In this document: piece by piece, positions 24,814 through 36,783 of the stretch
Position numbering within the stretch: position 1 is the first letter of the stretch
Layout of the letters: each line of letters opens with the position of its first letter
Origin: Burkholderia catarinensis
Lineage (GTDB): Bacteria; Pseudomonadota; Gammaproteobacteria; Burkholderiales; Burkholderiaceae
Reading direction: 5' to 3'
Length of the DNA: 64,000 nt
NCBI RefSeq assembly: GCF_001883705.2
Contig: NZ_MDEQ02000007.1
Coordinates: 248,001-312,000 of the forward strand
Translations under genes and position numbers: made by a program
Notes under the pieces: model-generated
What the model was told of the DNA's origin: nothing
The model's database searches: none
Seen by the model: the letters and a program-made list of their open reading frames with translations, nothing else

Positions 24814-26082
24814 TCATGACATTTCCACCTGCTTTTCGAACAATTCGCGAAACACCGGGTAAATATCGGCAGCCGATTCCGCTTTTTTCATCGCGAGATG
24901 CGGCTGTGACAGGGCCAGTTGCGCGTATTCCAGCCACAGGTTCTGCTCTTCCGGCGCGACCTGGATATACGCGAAGTAACGCGTCTTCGTGAGGATATCC
25001 TCTTCCAGGATTTTGCGACACTTGGGCGAATCGTCGGTCCAGTTGTCGCCGTCGGACGCCTGCGCGCCGTAGATGTTCCACTCGGTCGGCGAGTAGCGCT
25101 CGTTCATCACCTTGCGCATCAGTTCGAGCGCGCTCGACACGACCGTGCCGCCGCTCTCGGTCGAATGGAAGAAGGTTTCCTCGTCGACTTCCTCGGCGCG
25201 CGTGTGGTGACGGATGAACACGACCTCGATGCGCTCGTAGTTGCGCTTGAGGAACAGGTAAAGCAGGATGAAGAAGCGCTTCGCGAGATCCTTGCGCTGC
25301 TCGTCCATCGAGCCCGACACGTCCATCAGGCAGAACATCACGGCCTGGCTGGACGGCTGCGGCTGCTTCACGCGGTTGATGTAGCGCAGGTCGAACGGGT
25401 CGATGAACGGGATCCGCCAGATGCGCCCCTTCAGGTGATGGATCTCGGCCTCGAGCGTCGCGATTTCCTCGCGGCGGTCTTCCGGATCGATCTTCATCGC
25501 TTCGAGCTGCGCCTCGAGTTCGCGCAGCTCGTTGACGAGCGGCGAGCCGAGCGCGATGCGCCGGCCGAGCGCGCTCCTCAGCGAACGCACGACGTCGATG
25601 TTGTTCGGCGTGCCTTCCGCCGACCAGCCCGCGCGCACGTTCTTCCAGCTCGGCACCGTCAGCAGGTGCGTCTTCACGAGGCGCGGCAGTTCGAGATCGT
25701 CGAAGAAGTACTGCATGAACTCGTCGCGCGACAGCTCGAACACGAAGTCGTCCTGCCCTTCGCCCTCGTTGCTCGCCTGACTGCCGCCGCCGCCCGAGCC
25801 GCCCTGCGGACGCGGGATCTTGTCGCCGCGCACGTAGTCCTCGTTGCCGGGGTGCACGTATTCGCGACGCCCGCCCGGCGCGTGCCGGAAATTCGGCTCC
25901 GCGATGTCCTTGCGAGGGATCGTGATGCTCTGCGTGCTCTGGATATCCTTGATGCTACGGTCGCGCACCGCGTCGGACACGGCACGACGAATGTAGTTCT
26001 TGACGCGACGCAAGAAGCGTTCGCGATTGGCGATGCTCTTGTTCTTGCCGGCCAGCCTGCGGTCGATGATTTGATGAAGCAC
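24814..26082 (-). CDS. yeaH: YeaH/YhbH family (DUF444) von Willebrand A protein
   Basis: This 422-residue DUF444 protein is the usual genetic partner of the PrkA kinase. A basic N-terminus (about residues 1-60) and a Gly/Ser-rich linker (about 93-108) precede a C-terminal VWA-like domain with the metal-site motif DVSGSMDE. The start is GTG 26082. The gene sits between prkA and spoVR on the same strand. Function in the E. coli counterpart is linked to nutrient-stress adaptation; the molecular activity is unknown. Confidence 0.9.
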   Translation of the reverse strand: MLHQIIDRRLAGKNKSIANRERFLRRVKNYIRRAVSDAVRDRSIKDIQSTQSITIPRKDIAEPNFRHAPGGRREYVHPGNEDYVRGDKIPRPQGGSGGGGSQASNEGEGQDDFVFELSRDEFMQYFFDDLELPRLVKTHLLTVPSWKNVRAGWSAEGTPNNIDVVRSLRSALGRRIALGSPLVNELRELEAQLEAMKIDPEDRREEIATLEAEIHHLKGRIWRIPFIDPFDLRYINRVKQPQPSSQAVMFCLMDVSGSMDEQRKDLAKRFFILLYLFLKRNYERIEVVFIRHHTRAEEVDEETFFHSTESGGTVVSSALELMRKVMNERYSPTEWNIYGAQASDGDNWTDDSPKCRKILEEDILTKTRYFAYIQVAPEEQNLWLEYAQLALSQPHLAMKKAESAADIYPVFRELFEKQVEMS

Positions 26083-26165
26083 TCCCGGTCTCCCGCTCGA
26101 AAGTCGATCTGCCGGGACGCTCGCCGCACATGCCGTCTGCCGTCATGCGGGCGGCGTCTCCGAAG

Positions 26166-26194
26166 GCGCCCGTACGGACTCGCCGCACGGGCGC
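26166..26194 (-). terminator. intercistronic hairpin between prkA and yeaH
   Basis: GCGCCCGT and ACGGGCGC form an 8-bp perfect stem, 13 nt after the prkA stop, with no T-tract. It probably stabilises the prkA end of the mRNA or attenuates read-through. Confidence 0.45.
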
Positions 26195-26207
26195 GGTACC
26201 GCGCGCG

Positions 26208-28130
26208 TCATGACGACTTGCGCACGCGCAGGTACCAGTCGCAAAGCAGCCTCACCTGCTTCGGCGTATAGCCCTTCGCGACCATCCGATTCACAAAGTC
26301 CTCATGCTTGCGCTGCTCCTCCGCCGACCCCTTCGCGTTGAACGAAATCACCGGCAACAGTTCCTCGGTATTCGAGAACATCTTCTTCTCGATCACGACG
26401 CGCAACTTCTCGTAGCTCGTCCACACGGGATTCTTGCCGGCATTCGCCGCCCGCGCCCGCAACACGAAGTTCACGATCTCGTTACGGTAATCCTTCGGAT
26501 TGCTGATGCCGGCCGGCTTCTCGATCTTCTCCAGCTCCGCGTTCAGCGCGGCGCGGTCGAAGCTCTCGCCCGTGTCGTGATCGCGGAATTCCTGGTCCTG
26601 GATCCAGAAGTCCGCATACGTGACGTAGCGGTCGAAGATGTTCTGGCCGTACTCCGAATACGACTCGAGGTAGGCCGTCTGGATCTCCTTGCCGATGAAA
26701 TCCGCGTAACGCGACGCGAGCACGTCCTTCACGAAGGACAGGTACTTCTGCTCGATTTCCGGCGGGAACTGCTCGCGCTCGATCTGCTGTTCGAGCACGT
26801 ACATCAGGTGCACGGGGTTGGCCGCGACCTCGCTCGAATCGAAGTTGAACACGCGCGACAGGATCTTGAACGCGAAGCGTGTCGACACGCCCGTCATCCC
26901 TTCGTCCACGCCCGCGTAGTCGCGATACTCCTGGTACGACTTCGCCTTTGGATCGGTGTCCTTCAGGTTTTCGCCGTCATACACCTGCATCTTCGAGAAC
27001 AGGCTCGAATTCTCCGGCTCGTGCAGGCGCGACAGCACCGAGAACTGCGACATCATCTTCAGCGTGCCCGGCGCGCATACGGCCTCGGCAAGCGACGAGT
27101 TGCGGATCAGCTTCTCGTAGATCTTGGTCTCTTCCGACACGCGCAGGCAGTACGGCACCTTCACGACGAAGATCCGGTCGAGCAGTGCCTCGTTGTTGCG
27201 GTTGTTGCGGAACGCCTTCCACTCCGACTCGTTCGAGTGCGCGAGGATCACCCCGTCGAACGGAATCGCGCCGAAGCCCTCGGTGCCCTTGAAGTTGCCT
27301 TCCTGCGTGGCGGTGAGCAGCGGGTGCAGCACCTTGATCGGCGCCTTGAACATTTCGACGAACTCGAGCAGGCCCTGGTTCGCGAGGCACAGGCCGCCCG
27401 AGTAGCTGTACGCATCGGCGTCGTCCTGCGCGTACTGTTCGAGCTTGCGGATATCGACCTTGCCGACCAGCGACGAGATGTCCTGGTTGTTCTCGTCGCC
27501 CGGCTCCGTCTTCGCGATGCCGACCTGCCGCAGGATCGACGGATAGCGGCGTACCACGCGGAACTGGCGGATGTCGCCGTTGTATTCGTGCAGCCGCTTG
27601 ACGGCCCACGGACTCAGGATGCTTTTCAGGTAGCGGCGCGGAATGCCGTACTGTTCCTCGAGGATCGGGCCGTCTTCGTCGTAGTCGAACAGCCCGAGCG
27701 GCGATTCGTTGACGGGCGAGCCCTTCAGCGAATAGAACGGCACGCGCTCCATCAGTTGCTTCAGACGCTCGGCGATCGACGACTTGCCGCCGCCCACCGG
27801 ACCGAGCAGGTAGAGGATCTGCTTCTTCTCTTCGAGCCCTTGCGCAGCGTGGCGGAAATACGCGACCACCTGCTCGATCACTTCCTCCATTCCGTAGAAC
27901 TCACGGAATGCGGGATAGACCTTGATGACCTTGTTCGCAAAGATCCGCGACAGGCGCGGCTCGTTGCGGGTATCGATGTGTTCAGGTTCCCCGATTGCTG
28001 CCAGCATGCGTTCACCAGCCGTCGCGTACGCGGATGGCTCGTTCTTGCAGAGCGCGAGATACTCCTCCAGCGAGAGCTCTTCCTCTCGCGTTTTTTCGAA
28101 GCGGTTCGCGAAGCTGCTGTAAATATCCAT
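26208..28130 (-). CDS. prkA: PrkA/YeaG serine protein kinase
   Basis: This 640-residue protein combines an AAA-type ATPase domain (P-loop GPVGGGKSSI at about residues 110-120) with a C-terminal PrkA kinase-like domain (around KMFSNTEELLPVISF). The E. coli homologue YeaG is a stress-induced kinase. GGGAGGTAGC directly precedes ATG 28130, an unambiguous start. It is the promoter-proximal gene of prkA-yeaH-spoVR. The length is normal for the family and all signature motifs look intact. Confidence 0.93.
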   Translation of the reverse strand: MDIYSSFANRFEKTREEELSLEEYLALCKNEPSAYATAGERMLAAIGEPEHIDTRNEPRLSRIFANKVIKVYPAFREFYGMEEVIEQVVAYFRHAAQGLEEKKQILYLLGPVGGGKSSIAERLKQLMERVPFYSLKGSPVNESPLGLFDYDEDGPILEEQYGIPRRYLKSILSPWAVKRLHEYNGDIRQFRVVRRYPSILRQVGIAKTEPGDENNQDISSLVGKVDIRKLEQYAQDDADAYSYSGGLCLANQGLLEFVEMFKAPIKVLHPLLTATQEGNFKGTEGFGAIPFDGVILAHSNESEWKAFRNNRNNEALLDRIFVVKVPYCLRVSEETKIYEKLIRNSSLAEAVCAPGTLKMMSQFSVLSRLHEPENSSLFSKMQVYDGENLKDTDPKAKSYQEYRDYAGVDEGMTGVSTRFAFKILSRVFNFDSSEVAANPVHLMYVLEQQIEREQFPPEIEQKYLSFVKDVLASRYADFIGKEIQTAYLESYSEYGQNIFDRYVTYADFWIQDQEFRDHDTGESFDRAALNAELEKIEKPAGISNPKDYRNEIVNFVLRARAANAGKNPVWTSYEKLRVVIEKKMFSNTEELLPVISFNAKGSAEEQRKHEDFVNRMVAKGYTPKQVRLLCDWYLRVRKSS

Positions 28131-28613
28131 GCTACCTCCCTCGCCTGAGTCTGAAGACGTGCCTGCCTTCGTACGACTGCGCAGAAGCAAGCTCGTTCGA
28201 ATTCATCCTAAACCCTTTCTTATTTTTTTTCACGAACTCTTCGTATGAAGTTCGTCATTCTCGACAACAGCGCTTGGACAACGCAATTCGTCGTTTTACA
28301 ATCGATCTCCCGAGCCGCAGAAACTGCATCCGGCGCGTCTCGTCCAACAACGGAACGTCTTGTGCGTTGGACACATCCGACGTCGTCACTTCCCCCCTTC
28401 ACCCTATACGTTCGAGCGGCCGTTTCCGACGACACGCCGCGCGCGCCGTTACAAATTTTTTTCGCAGTGCCCTTACGGAGATACCCGTACGACAGATGCG
28501 GGAACATGACGCATGACGCGCACGCGTGCGCGTATCCGTCGATGCGGGTCTCGCGACGCACGCGACGATGCGCGATCGTTCATGCGCACCGTCACATTTT
28601 GTCCAGCGCGGAA
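28131..28613. other. upstream region of the prkA operon, no gene seen
   Basis: About 480 bp between the prkA start and the terminator of the chemoreceptor gene. Open frames exist on both strands but their products are Arg/Ser/Thr-rich without any recognisable feature. The part nearest prkA is T-rich (around 28215-28232). I could not find a convincing sigma-54 promoter (GG-N10-GC element), although prkA homologues can be sigma-54 dependent. Confidence 0.5.
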
Positions 28614-28645
28614 ACGACAACGCCCGCTGGTCGCGGGCGTCGTTC
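28614..28645 (-). terminator. hairpin downstream of the chemoreceptor gene
   Basis: ACGCCCGC (28620-28627) and GCGGGCGT (28633-28640) form a perfect 8-bp stem that can be extended with flanking AACGAC/GTCGTT. It lies 41 nt after the chemoreceptor stop. Read on the minus strand it is followed by TTGTCGTTTCC. Confidence 0.7.
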
Positions 28646-28681
28646 GTCACCAAATGGGGATAGATGCGCGGCACGCGCGAA

Positions 28682-30448
28682 TCAGAAGGTCTCCCAGTCA
28701 TCGGCGCCGGCGGCGGCAGCCTGTGCCGGCGCAGCGGATGCAGCGACGGGCTTGCGTGCCGGCGTCGCTGCGGCCGCGTGTTTCGGCGGTGCATCGCGAT
28801 CGTCGCGCGCAGCAGCCTGTACGGGCGCGGCTACCGCCACGGCGGGCGCACGCGATGCGCGACGTGCCGCAACCGGCGCCGCAGCGCCCGAGCGTGACGC
28901 GTCGTCGTCGAGCTGGAATACCGCCGCCGTTTCACGCAGGCGCCCAGCCTGTTCGTCCAGCGACTGCGCGGCGGCCGCGGCTTCCTCGACGAGCGCCGCA
29001 TTCTGCTGCGTGACCTCGTCCATCTGCGCGACCGCGCGCGCCACCTGGTCGATCCCGCCGCTCTGCTCCTCGGACGCCGCCGCGATCTCGCCCATGATGT
29101 CCGTCACGCGCTGCACCGCACCGATCACGTCGCTCATCGTGCGCCCCGCTTCGTCGACCAGCGTCGAACCCGTCCGGATGCGCTCCACCGACGCGTCGAT
29201 CAGCGCCTTGATTTCCTTGGCCGCGCTCGACGAGCGCTGCGCGAGGCTGCGCACCTCGCCCGCGACGACCGCGAAGCCGCGGCCTTCCTCGCCCGCACGC
29301 GCGGCTTCGACGGCCGCATTCAGCGCAAGAATGTTGGTCTGGAACGCGATTCCCTCGATGATCGCGATGATGTCCGCGATCTTCGCCGAGCTGTCGTTGA
29401 TCTCGCCCATCGTGCCGACCACCTGGCCGACCACCGTATTGCCCTTGTTTGCAATCTCCGACGCGTTCGCGGCCAGCGAGCTTGCCTGACGTGCATTGTC
29501 GGCGTTCTGTTTCACGGTACCGGTCAACTGTTCCATGCTCGACGCGGTTTCCTGCAGCGCCGCGGCCTGCTCCTCGGTGCGCGACGACAGGTCGATGTTG
29601 CCGGCCGCGATCTGGCGAGCTGCGGTCGCGATCGACTCGCTGCCGCCGCGCACCGTGCGTACCGTGTCGACGAGCCCGCGCTGCATCTTCGCGAGCCCCT
29701 CGAGCAACTGGCCCATCTCGTCGCGCCGGTCCACGACGATCGGCCGGCGCAGGTCGCCCGCGGCGATCGCGTCGAAATACGACAGCGCGTCGGCGATCGG
29801 GCGGCCGATCGCGCGGCTCAGCGTCAGCCACGACAGCAGCGCGGCGCCGATGCCGGCCACGAGCGCGACGATCGACAACACGCGCAACGTGTCGAACAGC
29901 GATTCCGATTGATTGAATCCCGCCTGCGCATCGGTGAACTGGAAGTTGCGCAGCGCGTCGCTGGCCACCGAGAGGTCGTTGTAGAGCGCCTGGAGCTGCT
30001 TGGCGCCGTCGGCGATGCGATCTCGCTGGTCCGCCCCGAGCATGCCCGAGAACGCGTCACAGCCGTGCTGCAGCGCCTGACGCTTCGCGGCAACGTCCTG
30101 CGCGAGCCGATCTTCTTCCGGGCCGCGCGGCAGCGCGAGGTACTTCTGCCACCACGCGTCGGACTGCGTGCGCATCGCACGGCTGCGCTCGACGGCGGCC
30201 GCCGAGTCGGGCGTACCGGCCAGCAGCGCCGCGCGATCGAGTGCGAGGCGCTCGCGCGCGGCGAACAGTTCCGCGATCGACACGTCGACCGCGCTCGGCA
30301 TCTGGTTCGTGAAAATCTCGCGCGTCGAGTCGTTCGAACGCGTCATCCCGTACAGCCCGAGCACGCCGGTTACACCCAGCAGCACCGCCAGAAACGCCAT
30401 CGTCAAACCGATGCGCGCACGAATCGTCAGGTTCCTGAACACCATCAT
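28682..30448 (-). CDS. methyl-accepting chemotaxis protein (Tar/Tsr-like)
   Basis: This 588-residue chemoreceptor has an N-terminal TM segment (about residues 10-33), a four-helix-bundle-type periplasmic sensor, a second TM (about 190-212), a HAMP domain and a long signalling hairpin whose tip contains [22 protein letters not shown] in part. After the methylation helices comes an Ala/Pro-rich linker ending in DDWETF, the tether pentapeptide that binds CheR/CheB. It is therefore probably a high-abundance-type receptor able to adapt efficiently. The ligand is unknown. It is monocistronic. Confidence 0.93.
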   Translation of the reverse strand: MMVFRNLTIRARIGLTMAFLAVLLGVTGVLGLYGMTRSNDSTREIFTNQMPSAVDVSIAELFAARERLALDRAALLAGTPDSAAAVERSRAMRTQSDAWWQKYLALPRGPEEDRLAQDVAAKRQALQHGCDAFSGMLGADQRDRIADGAKQLQALYNDLSVASDALRNFQFTDAQAGFNQSESLFDTLRVLSIVALVAGIGAALLSWLTLSRAIGRPIADALSYFDAIAAGDLRRPIVVDRRDEMGQLLEGLAKMQRGLVDTVRTVRGGSESIATAARQIAAGNIDLSSRTEEQAAALQETASSMEQLTGTVKQNADNARQASSLAANASEIANKGNTVVGQVVGTMGEINDSSAKIADIIAIIEGIAFQTNILALNAAVEAARAGEEGRGFAVVAGEVRSLAQRSSSAAKEIKALIDASVERIRTGSTLVDEAGRTMSDVIGAVQRVTDIMGEIAAASEEQSGGIDQVARAVAQMDEVTQQNAALVEEAAAAAQSLDEQAGRLRETAAVFQLDDDASRSGAAAPVAARRASRAPAVAVAAPVQAAARDDRDAPPKHAAAATPARKPVAASAAPAQAAAAGADDWETF

Positions 30449-30737
30449 CCATCCTGTGTTGCGTCGTCATGAACGGGCCCGGCCCGTTGGCTCGAAGCAT
30501 TGCTTCACCTGACGCATTTACGACCGTGCAGCGCACAACTTGATGGTTTTCTCTATTTTTTTCGAATTATTCGTCTGTTTATTACAAATGGCTGAAGAAT
30601 TGACGCAAAGCCCGACAGGCTCGACAAGCCGGATGGGAGAAGGTCCGCCAAGGCTCCGGCGCGTTGCCGGAAACGCGACCGGCCGTCTCATATGACGGAC
30701 CGGCCGCGATGCGGAATCGGGAATCGGAGATCAGGCC

Positions 30738-31667
30738 CTAATCGGCCAGCTCGGCGAGCGTCGGAATCGACGGCTGCGCGCCCGCTCGCGTGACCGACAG
30801 CGCCGCCGCGCGTTGCGCGAAGCGGATGGCCGTGTCGACGTCCGCGCCGGCCGCGAGCCGCGCGGAAAAGCCGCCGATGAACGTATCGCCGGCCGCCGTC
30901 GTGTCGACGGCCTGAACGGCCGGGGCCGGATAGTGCCGCGCGGTGCCGTCGGCCGTCAGCGCGAGCACGCCGCGGGCGCCAAGCGTGACCAGCACGTTGC
31001 GCGCACCGCCAGCCTGGAGCGCACGCGCGGCGGCTTCCGCGTCAGCCGGGTCGCGCACGGGCAGCGCGGTCAGCGCGGCCGCCTCGACCTCGTTGGGGAT
31101 CAGGTAATCGACGAGCGGCAGCCAGCCGTGCGGCAGCGGCGCGACGGCCGGGGCCGGATTGAGCACCACCGTGCGGCCGAGCCGGCGCCCGGCCGACAGC
31201 GCCGCGAACACCGCGTCCGGCGGCGTCTCGAGCTGGCAGATCAGCACGTCGGCCGATGCCAGCGCGGCTTCATGCCGTGCGATCGTTTCGGTCGTGACCT
31301 CGCCGTTGCCGCCCGCGACGATCACGATCGCGTTCTGGCTCGCATCGTCGACGACGATCAGCGCGACGCCGGTCGACGCCGACGCGCTCGTCGCGAGCCC
31401 CGTGCAGTCGATGCCCTCGGCTTCGAGGCACGCTCGCAATGCCGCGCCGTGCGCATCCGCGCCGACGCAGCCGATCATCGCGACCTGCGCGCCAAGCCGT
31501 GCGGCGGCGACGGCCTGGTTGCCGCCCTTGCCGCCCGCCGCCTGCGCAAACGCGTGACCGGCGAGCGTTTCGCCCGGCAGCGGCAGCCGCGGCGCACGCA
31601 CGACGAGATCCATGTTGAGGCTGCCGACCACCGTCACGCGGCCGGCGCCCGCTGCCGGCGCCGTCAT
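30738..31667 (-). CDS. rbsK: ribokinase
   Basis: This kinase phosphorylates D-ribose to ribose-5-phosphate after import. The 309-residue product belongs to the PfkB family. It shows the N-terminal signature GGKGGNQAVAAARLG and the C-terminal DTTAAGDTFIGGF with the catalytic Asp and anion-hole Gly-Ala-Gly. The start ATG 31667 overlaps the stop of rbsR by ATGA. It closes the operon rbsB-A-C-R-K. Confidence 0.93.
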   Translation of the reverse strand: MTAPAAGAGRVTVVGSLNMDLVVRAPRLPLPGETLAGHAFAQAAGGKGGNQAVAAARLGAQVAMIGCVGADAHGAALRACLEAEGIDCTGLATSASASTGVALIVVDDASQNAIVIVAGGNGEVTTETIARHEAALASADVLICQLETPPDAVFAALSAGRRLGRTVVLNPAPAVAPLPHGWLPLVDYLIPNEVEAAALTALPVRDPADAEAAARALQAGGARNVLVTLGARGVLALTADGTARHYPAPAVQAVDTTAAGDTFIGGFSARLAAGADVDTAIRFAQRAAALSVTRAGAQPSIPTLAELAD

Positions 31668-32695
31668 GCGCGACCGCCGGAGGCAGGCGGTTCGCGGTAG
31701 ATCGCCGTCGATTCGCGCAGCACGAGGCGCGGCGACACGACGCGGCGGCGGCTCGGCACGGCCGTCGAGCCGCCGCCGATCCGCTCGATCAGCGTCTGCG
31801 CGGCCATTTCGCCGAGCGCGCGCACCGACTGGCCGACCGTCGACAGTGCCGGATACGTGTAGCGGGAAAATTCGATGTCGTCGAAACCGATGATCGAGCA
31901 GTCGTCGGGCACGTGGATCCCACGCTCGGCCGCCGCGCGCAGCGCGCCGACGCCCATCAGGTCGTTGCCCGCGAAGATCGCGCTCGGCCGCACCGATTCG
32001 AACAGCCGCGACGCCGCGTGATAGCCGCCGAGGCACGAGAAGTCGCTTTCCGCGATCGCGCCCGGCACGATGTCGACACCGCGCTCGGCCATCGCGCGGA
32101 TGAAGCCGTGCACGCGCATCGCGCTGACGGCCGTGTCGGTCGGCCCCGTGATGCAGCCGATCTTCGCGTGCCCGAGTTCGAGCAGGTGGCGCGTCGCCAG
32201 GTACGCACCGCGCTCGTGGTCGATCTGCACGAGGTCGGCCGCGAGCCCCTCGATGTTGCGGTCGACGACGACGAGCGGCGCATGCGTGTCCGCGAGCGTC
32301 TGCGCGAGCACCGCATCCTCGCCCGCCGACGCGACGATCAGCCCGTCGATGCGCTTTTCCTGCAGCACGCGCAGGTAATTGCGCTGTTTCACCGGATCGT
32401 CGTCCGAATTGCAGAAGAACACGCAATAGCCGTTGGCCGCGCATTGATCCTCGATACCGCGCGCAAGTTCCGCGAAATACGGATTCGTGCTGTTCGGCAC
32501 GACTAGGCCGATGGTCGCCGTCGAACGCGCCTTCAGCGAGCGCGCCACGGCCGAAGGCACGTAGTTCAGCTCGCGAATTGCCCCCTCGACCTTCGCGCGC
32601 ACATCCGCGGACACCGGACGCGAATTGTTCACCACATGCGAGACGGTCGTAAACGACACGCCCGCCATGGCTGCCACATCCTTGATCGTCGCCAT
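31664..32695 (-). CDS. rbsR: LacI-family repressor of the ribose operon
   Basis: This 343-residue regulator has the LacI helix-turn-helix at the N-terminus (ATIKDVAAMAGVSFTTVSHV, residues 2-21), the hinge helix (VARSLKARSTATIGLVVPN) and a periplasmic-binding-protein-like sensor domain. It is encoded inside the operon it presumably controls. The perfect palindrome GCAAACGTTTGC upstream of rbsB is the expected operator, and ribose the expected inducer. Confidence 0.9.
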   Translation of the reverse strand: MATIKDVAAMAGVSFTTVSHVVNNSRPVSADVRAKVEGAIRELNYVPSAVARSLKARSTATIGLVVPNSTNPYFAELARGIEDQCAANGYCVFFCNSDDDPVKQRNYLRVLQEKRIDGLIVASAGEDAVLAQTLADTHAPLVVVDRNIEGLAADLVQIDHERGAYLATRHLLELGHAKIGCITGPTDTAVSAMRVHGFIRAMAERGVDIVPGAIAESDFSCLGGYHAASRLFESVRPSAIFAGNDLMGVGALRAAAERGIHVPDDCSIIGFDDIEFSRYTYPALSTVGQSVRALGEMAAQTLIERIGGGSTAVPSRRRVVSPRLVLRESTAIYREPPASGGRA

Positions 32696-32730
32696 TTCCC
32701 GTTTCTCTCTGGTCTGTTCTGTCTGTCTTT

Positions 32731-33746
32731 CTACCGCACGCGCGTGCGCCGGCTGCGATAAGTATCGAGCACGACCGCCACCACGATGACCGCGCCGGTG
32801 ATGATCCGTTTCGTCGGCTCGTTCGCGCCGATCTGCGCGAGCCCCGCGGCCAGCACGGAGATGATCAATACGCCGAAGAACGTGCTGATCACCGAGCCGC
32901 GCCCGCCCATCAGGCTCGTGCCGCCGATCACGACGGCTGCGATTACCTGCAGTTCGAGACCCACGCCCGCGTTCGGGTCGGCCGCCTCGAGCCGTGAAAT
33001 CTGGAACAGCGACGCCAGCCCCGCGAGCGCGCCCATCAGTGCGAATACGAGAATTTTATACGGCCTCGGGTTAACCCCCACAAGTCGGACGGCTTCCTCG
33101 TTCGTGCCGATCCCGACGAGATAGCGTCCGAACACGGTGCGTGTGAGCACGAACTGGGCCGCGATCATCACCGCGACCGCGATCAGGAACGCCGGCGAGA
33201 TGCCCAGCGCGATCGGATTCGACAGGAAATCGAACGCATCGCCGATATAGGCCGTGCGCGAATTCGTCAGCTGGTACGCGAGGCCGCGCGCGGCCTCCAG
33301 CACGCCGAGCGACACGATGAACGACGGGATCCGCCAGCCGACCGTGACCGCGCCCGTCAGCGCCCCCGTGACCGTCGCGACCGCGATGCCGATCAGCGCG
33401 GCCGGCAGCGGCCCCCACTGCCATTTCAGCGCGGCGACGCTGACCATCGACGCGGCAAGCGCGAGCACCGAGCCGACCGACAGGTCGATGCCGGCGATGA
33501 TCAGCACGAAGGTCATCCCGACCGACATCACGACCAGATCGGGAATCTGGTTCGCGATCGTGCTGAACGTGTCGTAGGTCAGGAAGTGCGAGCTCAGCAC
33601 CGAAAACAGCGCGATCATCGCGGCGAGCGCGCCGGCCAGCCCGAGATAGTTCGACAGGCCGAGCCGCGTGCCGGACAGCGTGCGCGCGCGGCGCCCCGTC
33701 ACGTCCTGCTGTGCGCCTGCGTCGGCCGGGGATACGGGAGGCTGGG

Positions 33747-33750
<4 letters not shown>
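32731..33750 (-). CDS. rbsC: ribose ABC importer permease
   Basis: This is the membrane subunit of the ribose importer. The 339-residue protein has about ten TM helices and the family motif GIDLSVGSVLALAASM. The start overlaps the rbsA stop by ATGA. It is followed 35 bp later by rbsR. The length and topology are standard for RbsC-type (BPD_transp_2) permeases. Confidence 0.92.
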
Positions 33751-35360
<1,610 letters not shown>

Positions 35361-35456
35361 CGCGATCCTGGTTGCGGCCGCGCGCACGCGGCGCGCGGGT
35401 ATGACGCTCACAAGTGCATGTGCATGCAGTGGCCGTGATCGCGCTCACCCAGAATA

Positions 35457-35493
35457 ACGGCCGCCGCGCCGGATTCTTGAGGGCGGCGGCCGT
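35457..35493 (-). terminator. intercistronic hairpin after rbsB
   Basis: ACGGCCGCCGC (35457-35467) and GCGGCGGCCGT (35483-35493) form a perfect 11-bp stem, 12 nt after the rbsB stop, followed on the minus strand by TTATTCT. It probably favours binding-protein mRNA over the distal genes. Confidence 0.7.
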
Positions 35494-35505
35494 ATCGGGG
35501 CCGCG

Positions 35506-36456
35506 TCACTTCGTCACGAGATCCACCGGCGTCTCGACCACGCCGGACATGTCTGCCTGCTTGCGATGCTCGGCGATCGCCTTGAGCGCGGTGTCGATGC
35601 CGAACACGGCCTGCTTCGCCGCATATTGATCGGCGGTCGCGAGCACGCGACCGTCCTTCAGCATCGGCTTGATCGCGTTGATGTTGTCGTAGCCGACCAC
35701 CGCCACCTTGCCCTGCTTGCCGGCCGCGCGCACCGCCGACACCGCGCCGATCGCCATGTTGTCGTTGCCGCACAGCAGCGCCTTCAGGTTCGGGTATTCG
35801 TTGAGCATCGCGGCAGCGACCGCATTGCCCTTGTCGATCTCCCATTCGCCCGACTGCACCGAGACGACCTTCATCCCGCCCGCCTTCATCGCGTCCTGGA
35901 AGCCGGCCGTGCGCTGCTGCGCGTTGGTCGTCGTCGACACGCCTTCGACGATGCCGACCTGGTCGCCCGCCTTCAGCCGCTTCGCGAGGTAATCGCCGAT
36001 CTTGCGCGCGCCCTTGCGGTTGTCCGGGCCGACGAACGGCACGTTCAGGTTCTTCGCCTTCAGCACGTCGGGATCGAGCCGGTTGTCGATGTTCACGACG
36101 ACGATGCCCGCGTCGACGGCCTTCTTCACGACCGGCACGAGCGCCTTCGAATCGGCCGGCGCGAGCACGATCGCGTCGACCTTCGACACGATCATCTGCT
36201 CGACGATGCGGATCTGGTTCGCGGTGTCGGTCTCGTCCTTGATGCCGTTGGTGATCAGGTCGAACTGGCTCGCGTTGTGTTTCTGGTATTCCTTCGCGCC
36301 GGTTTCCATCGTCAGGAAGAACTCGTTGGCGAGCGACTTCATCACGAGCGCGACCTTCGGCTTGGCCGCAGATTGCGCGTGGACGGCCGGTGCGGCGGCG
36401 ACCGCGACGGCGGCGAGCGCGGCGGTCAGGAAGCGACGGCGAAAGCGGACATTCAT
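35506..36456 (-). CDS. rbsB: ribose-type periplasmic binding protein
   Basis: This 316-residue receptor has a signal peptide cleaved after AVHAQ and a type I periplasmic-binding-protein fold. Typical RbsB-like segments include SLANEFFLTMETGAKEY and VGYDNINAIKPMLKDG. ATG 36456 is preceded by AGGAG at 6 nt; an upstream ATG at 36462 directly abuts the AGGAG and is less likely. It is first in the operon, controlled from a LacI-type operator about 65 bp upstream. Ribose is the best guess because rbsK is in the operon. Confidence 0.9.
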   Translation of the reverse strand: MNVRFRRRFLTAALAAVAVAAAPAVHAQSAAKPKVALVMKSLANEFFLTMETGAKEYQKHNASQFDLITNGIKDETDTANQIRIVEQMIVSKVDAIVLAPADSKALVPVVKKAVDAGIVVVNIDNRLDPDVLKAKNLNVPFVGPDNRKGARKIGDYLAKRLKAGDQVGIVEGVSTTTNAQQRTAGFQDAMKAGGMKVVSVQSGEWEIDKGNAVAAAMLNEYPNLKALLCGNDNMAIGAVSAVRAAGKQGKVAVVGYDNINAIKPMLKDGRVLATADQYAAKQAVFGIDTALKAIAEHRKQADMSGVVETPVDLVTK

Positions 36457-36518
36457 ACACATCTCCTGGCGACTGGCCCGAAGGGCCGGATTATTGTTTG
36501 GTTGTTGTTTTAATGTGA

Positions 36519-36530
36519 GCAAACGTTTGC
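36519..36530. promoter_or_regulatory. LacI-family operator for the rbs operon
   Basis: GCAAACGTTTGC is a perfect 12-bp palindrome with the central CG typical of LacI/PurR/RbsR-type sites, 63 bp upstream of the rbsB start. The 327-bp gap around it, up to the next gene at 36784, contains no other feature I can name. Confidence 0.8.
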
Positions 36531-36783
36531 GCCACACTACCCGGGCAATGGCCATCGATGCTGCTGTCGGTACCACGAAATGGAAGCGAGGCAGACGGCC
36601 GACTGCCTGGCGCGTGCTGTCGTTTACGCGCCGCCGCCGGCGGGACGCCGGCGGAGTGAAAGACATGCTGTACCGATTCGCTTCGACGCGCAACCTGTCT
36701 GAACAATATTTAAGGGTTTATTCGGAGTGCGCGATCGTGCGTCACGACGCGCAAATGCCACACTTGCGAAAGGCCGCCGCGCG

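Noticed and set aside
28220-28561. Minus-strand frame of 113 residues upstream of prkA
   Set aside because: No ribosome-binding site or recognisable feature; biased Arg/Ser/Cys composition; it lies in the likely prkA promoter region.
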